In this document: piece after piece, positions 63,948 to 64,000 of the stretch
Numbering within the stretch: the first letter of the stretch is position 1
How the letters are laid out: every line of letters begins with the position of its first letter
DNA from: Mycolicibacterium neoaurum ATCC 25795
GTDB lineage: Bacteria > Actinomycetota > Actinomycetes > Mycobacteriales > Mycobacteriaceae
Assembly: GCF_000691525.1 (NCBI RefSeq)
Contig: NZ_JMDW01000005.1
Location: 124,001-188,000, forward strand
Direction: 5' to 3'
DNA: 64,000 bases
Notes under the pieces: generated by a model
The model's database searches: none
The model's input: only the letters and a program-made list of their open reading frames with translations
What the model was told of the DNA's origin: nothing
Made by a program: the position numbers and the translations under genes

Positions 63948-64000
63948 CTGGCTGCCTCGCAGGCTCGGCTGTCACATGTCCGACTGTCTGTTCGCTCGCA
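63940..64000 (-). CDS. C-terminal end of a gene entering from the right (probably folC)
   Basis: A frame open to the window edge ends ASEQTVGHVTAEPARQPDE-stop at 63940 and overlaps the start of the DUF4233 gene. Folylpolyglutamate synthase precedes this gene in M. tuberculosis. Only 20 codons are visible, so the assignment rests on gene order. Confidence 0.45.
   Translation of the reverse strand, partial: ASEQTVGHVTAEPARQPDE

Noticed and set aside
1..64000. tRNA genes, CRISPR arrays, insertion sequences, prophage genes
   Set aside because: None recognised: no transposase or integrase motifs, no spaced direct repeats and no tRNA-like TTCGA arm in a plausible clover-leaf in the gaps examined.

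Overview
The window is a high-GC actinobacterial chromosome segment from a Mycobacterium (Mycolicibacterium-type) species. The core gene order matches the M. tuberculosis stretch Rv2397c-Rv2446c as I recall it: cysA-cysW-cysT-subI, a GH15 trehalase, lppR, lepA, the Rv2405-type gene, a CBS protein, an RNase Z-like gene, the transglutaminase/alpha-E/ATP-grasp trio, rpsT, holA, comEC, comEA, degV, octT, gpgP, rsfS, nadD, vWA-MoxR, proA, rbsK, nadE, proB, obg, rpmA, rplU, rne, ndk and a DUF4233 gene. No insertion sequence, prophage, CRISPR array, rRNA or tRNA gene was seen.

Layout. 1-5.3 kb: the end of an amidase, then the sulfate ABC transporter operon on the minus strand, preceded by a 30-codon leaderless ORF ending in Cys-Cys-Cys and by two translationally coupled small membrane ORFs. 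5.3-8.6 kb: an FAD monooxygenase and the trehalase. 8.6-14.6 kb: an accessory block holding a TQXA-type protein with a 23-codon leaderless polycysteine ORF upstream, a divergent family 2A encapsulin-cysteine desulfurase operon, an Eis-like acetyltransferase and a methyltransferase. 14.6-17.9 kb: lppR, lepA (no ATG/GTG/TTG start) and a PemK-like gene. 18-23.3 kb: an organosulfur block of an SsuD-like monooxygenase divergent from a MetN-MetI-MetQ-like transporter and an NtaA/SnaA/DszA-type monooxygenase. 23.3-27.3 kb: a FecCD-type transporter with two tandem binding lipoproteins behind a cobalamin-riboswitch-like leader. 27.3-64 kb: mostly housekeeping genes, interrupted by accessory genes (MocR regulator, P450/TetR pair, UGM-like oxidoreductase/PIG-L pair, sirtuin).

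How it fits together. The first 23 kb reads as a sulfur-economy region: sulfate import, organosulfur import and desulfonation, and a protein nanocompartment expected to hold a cysteine desulfurase. Two transcripts begin with leaderless ORFs that end in runs of Cys codons, a design known in mycobacteria as a cysteine-responsive attenuator. One precedes sulfate uptake, as expected; the other precedes the TQXA-type gene and starts back-to-back with the encapsulin promoter. This second one is the most interesting signal in the window. The minus-strand nadD-rsfS-gpgP-octT-degV and rplU-rpmA / obg-proB groups are compact housekeeping operons; a 52-bp palindrome separates rpmA from obg.
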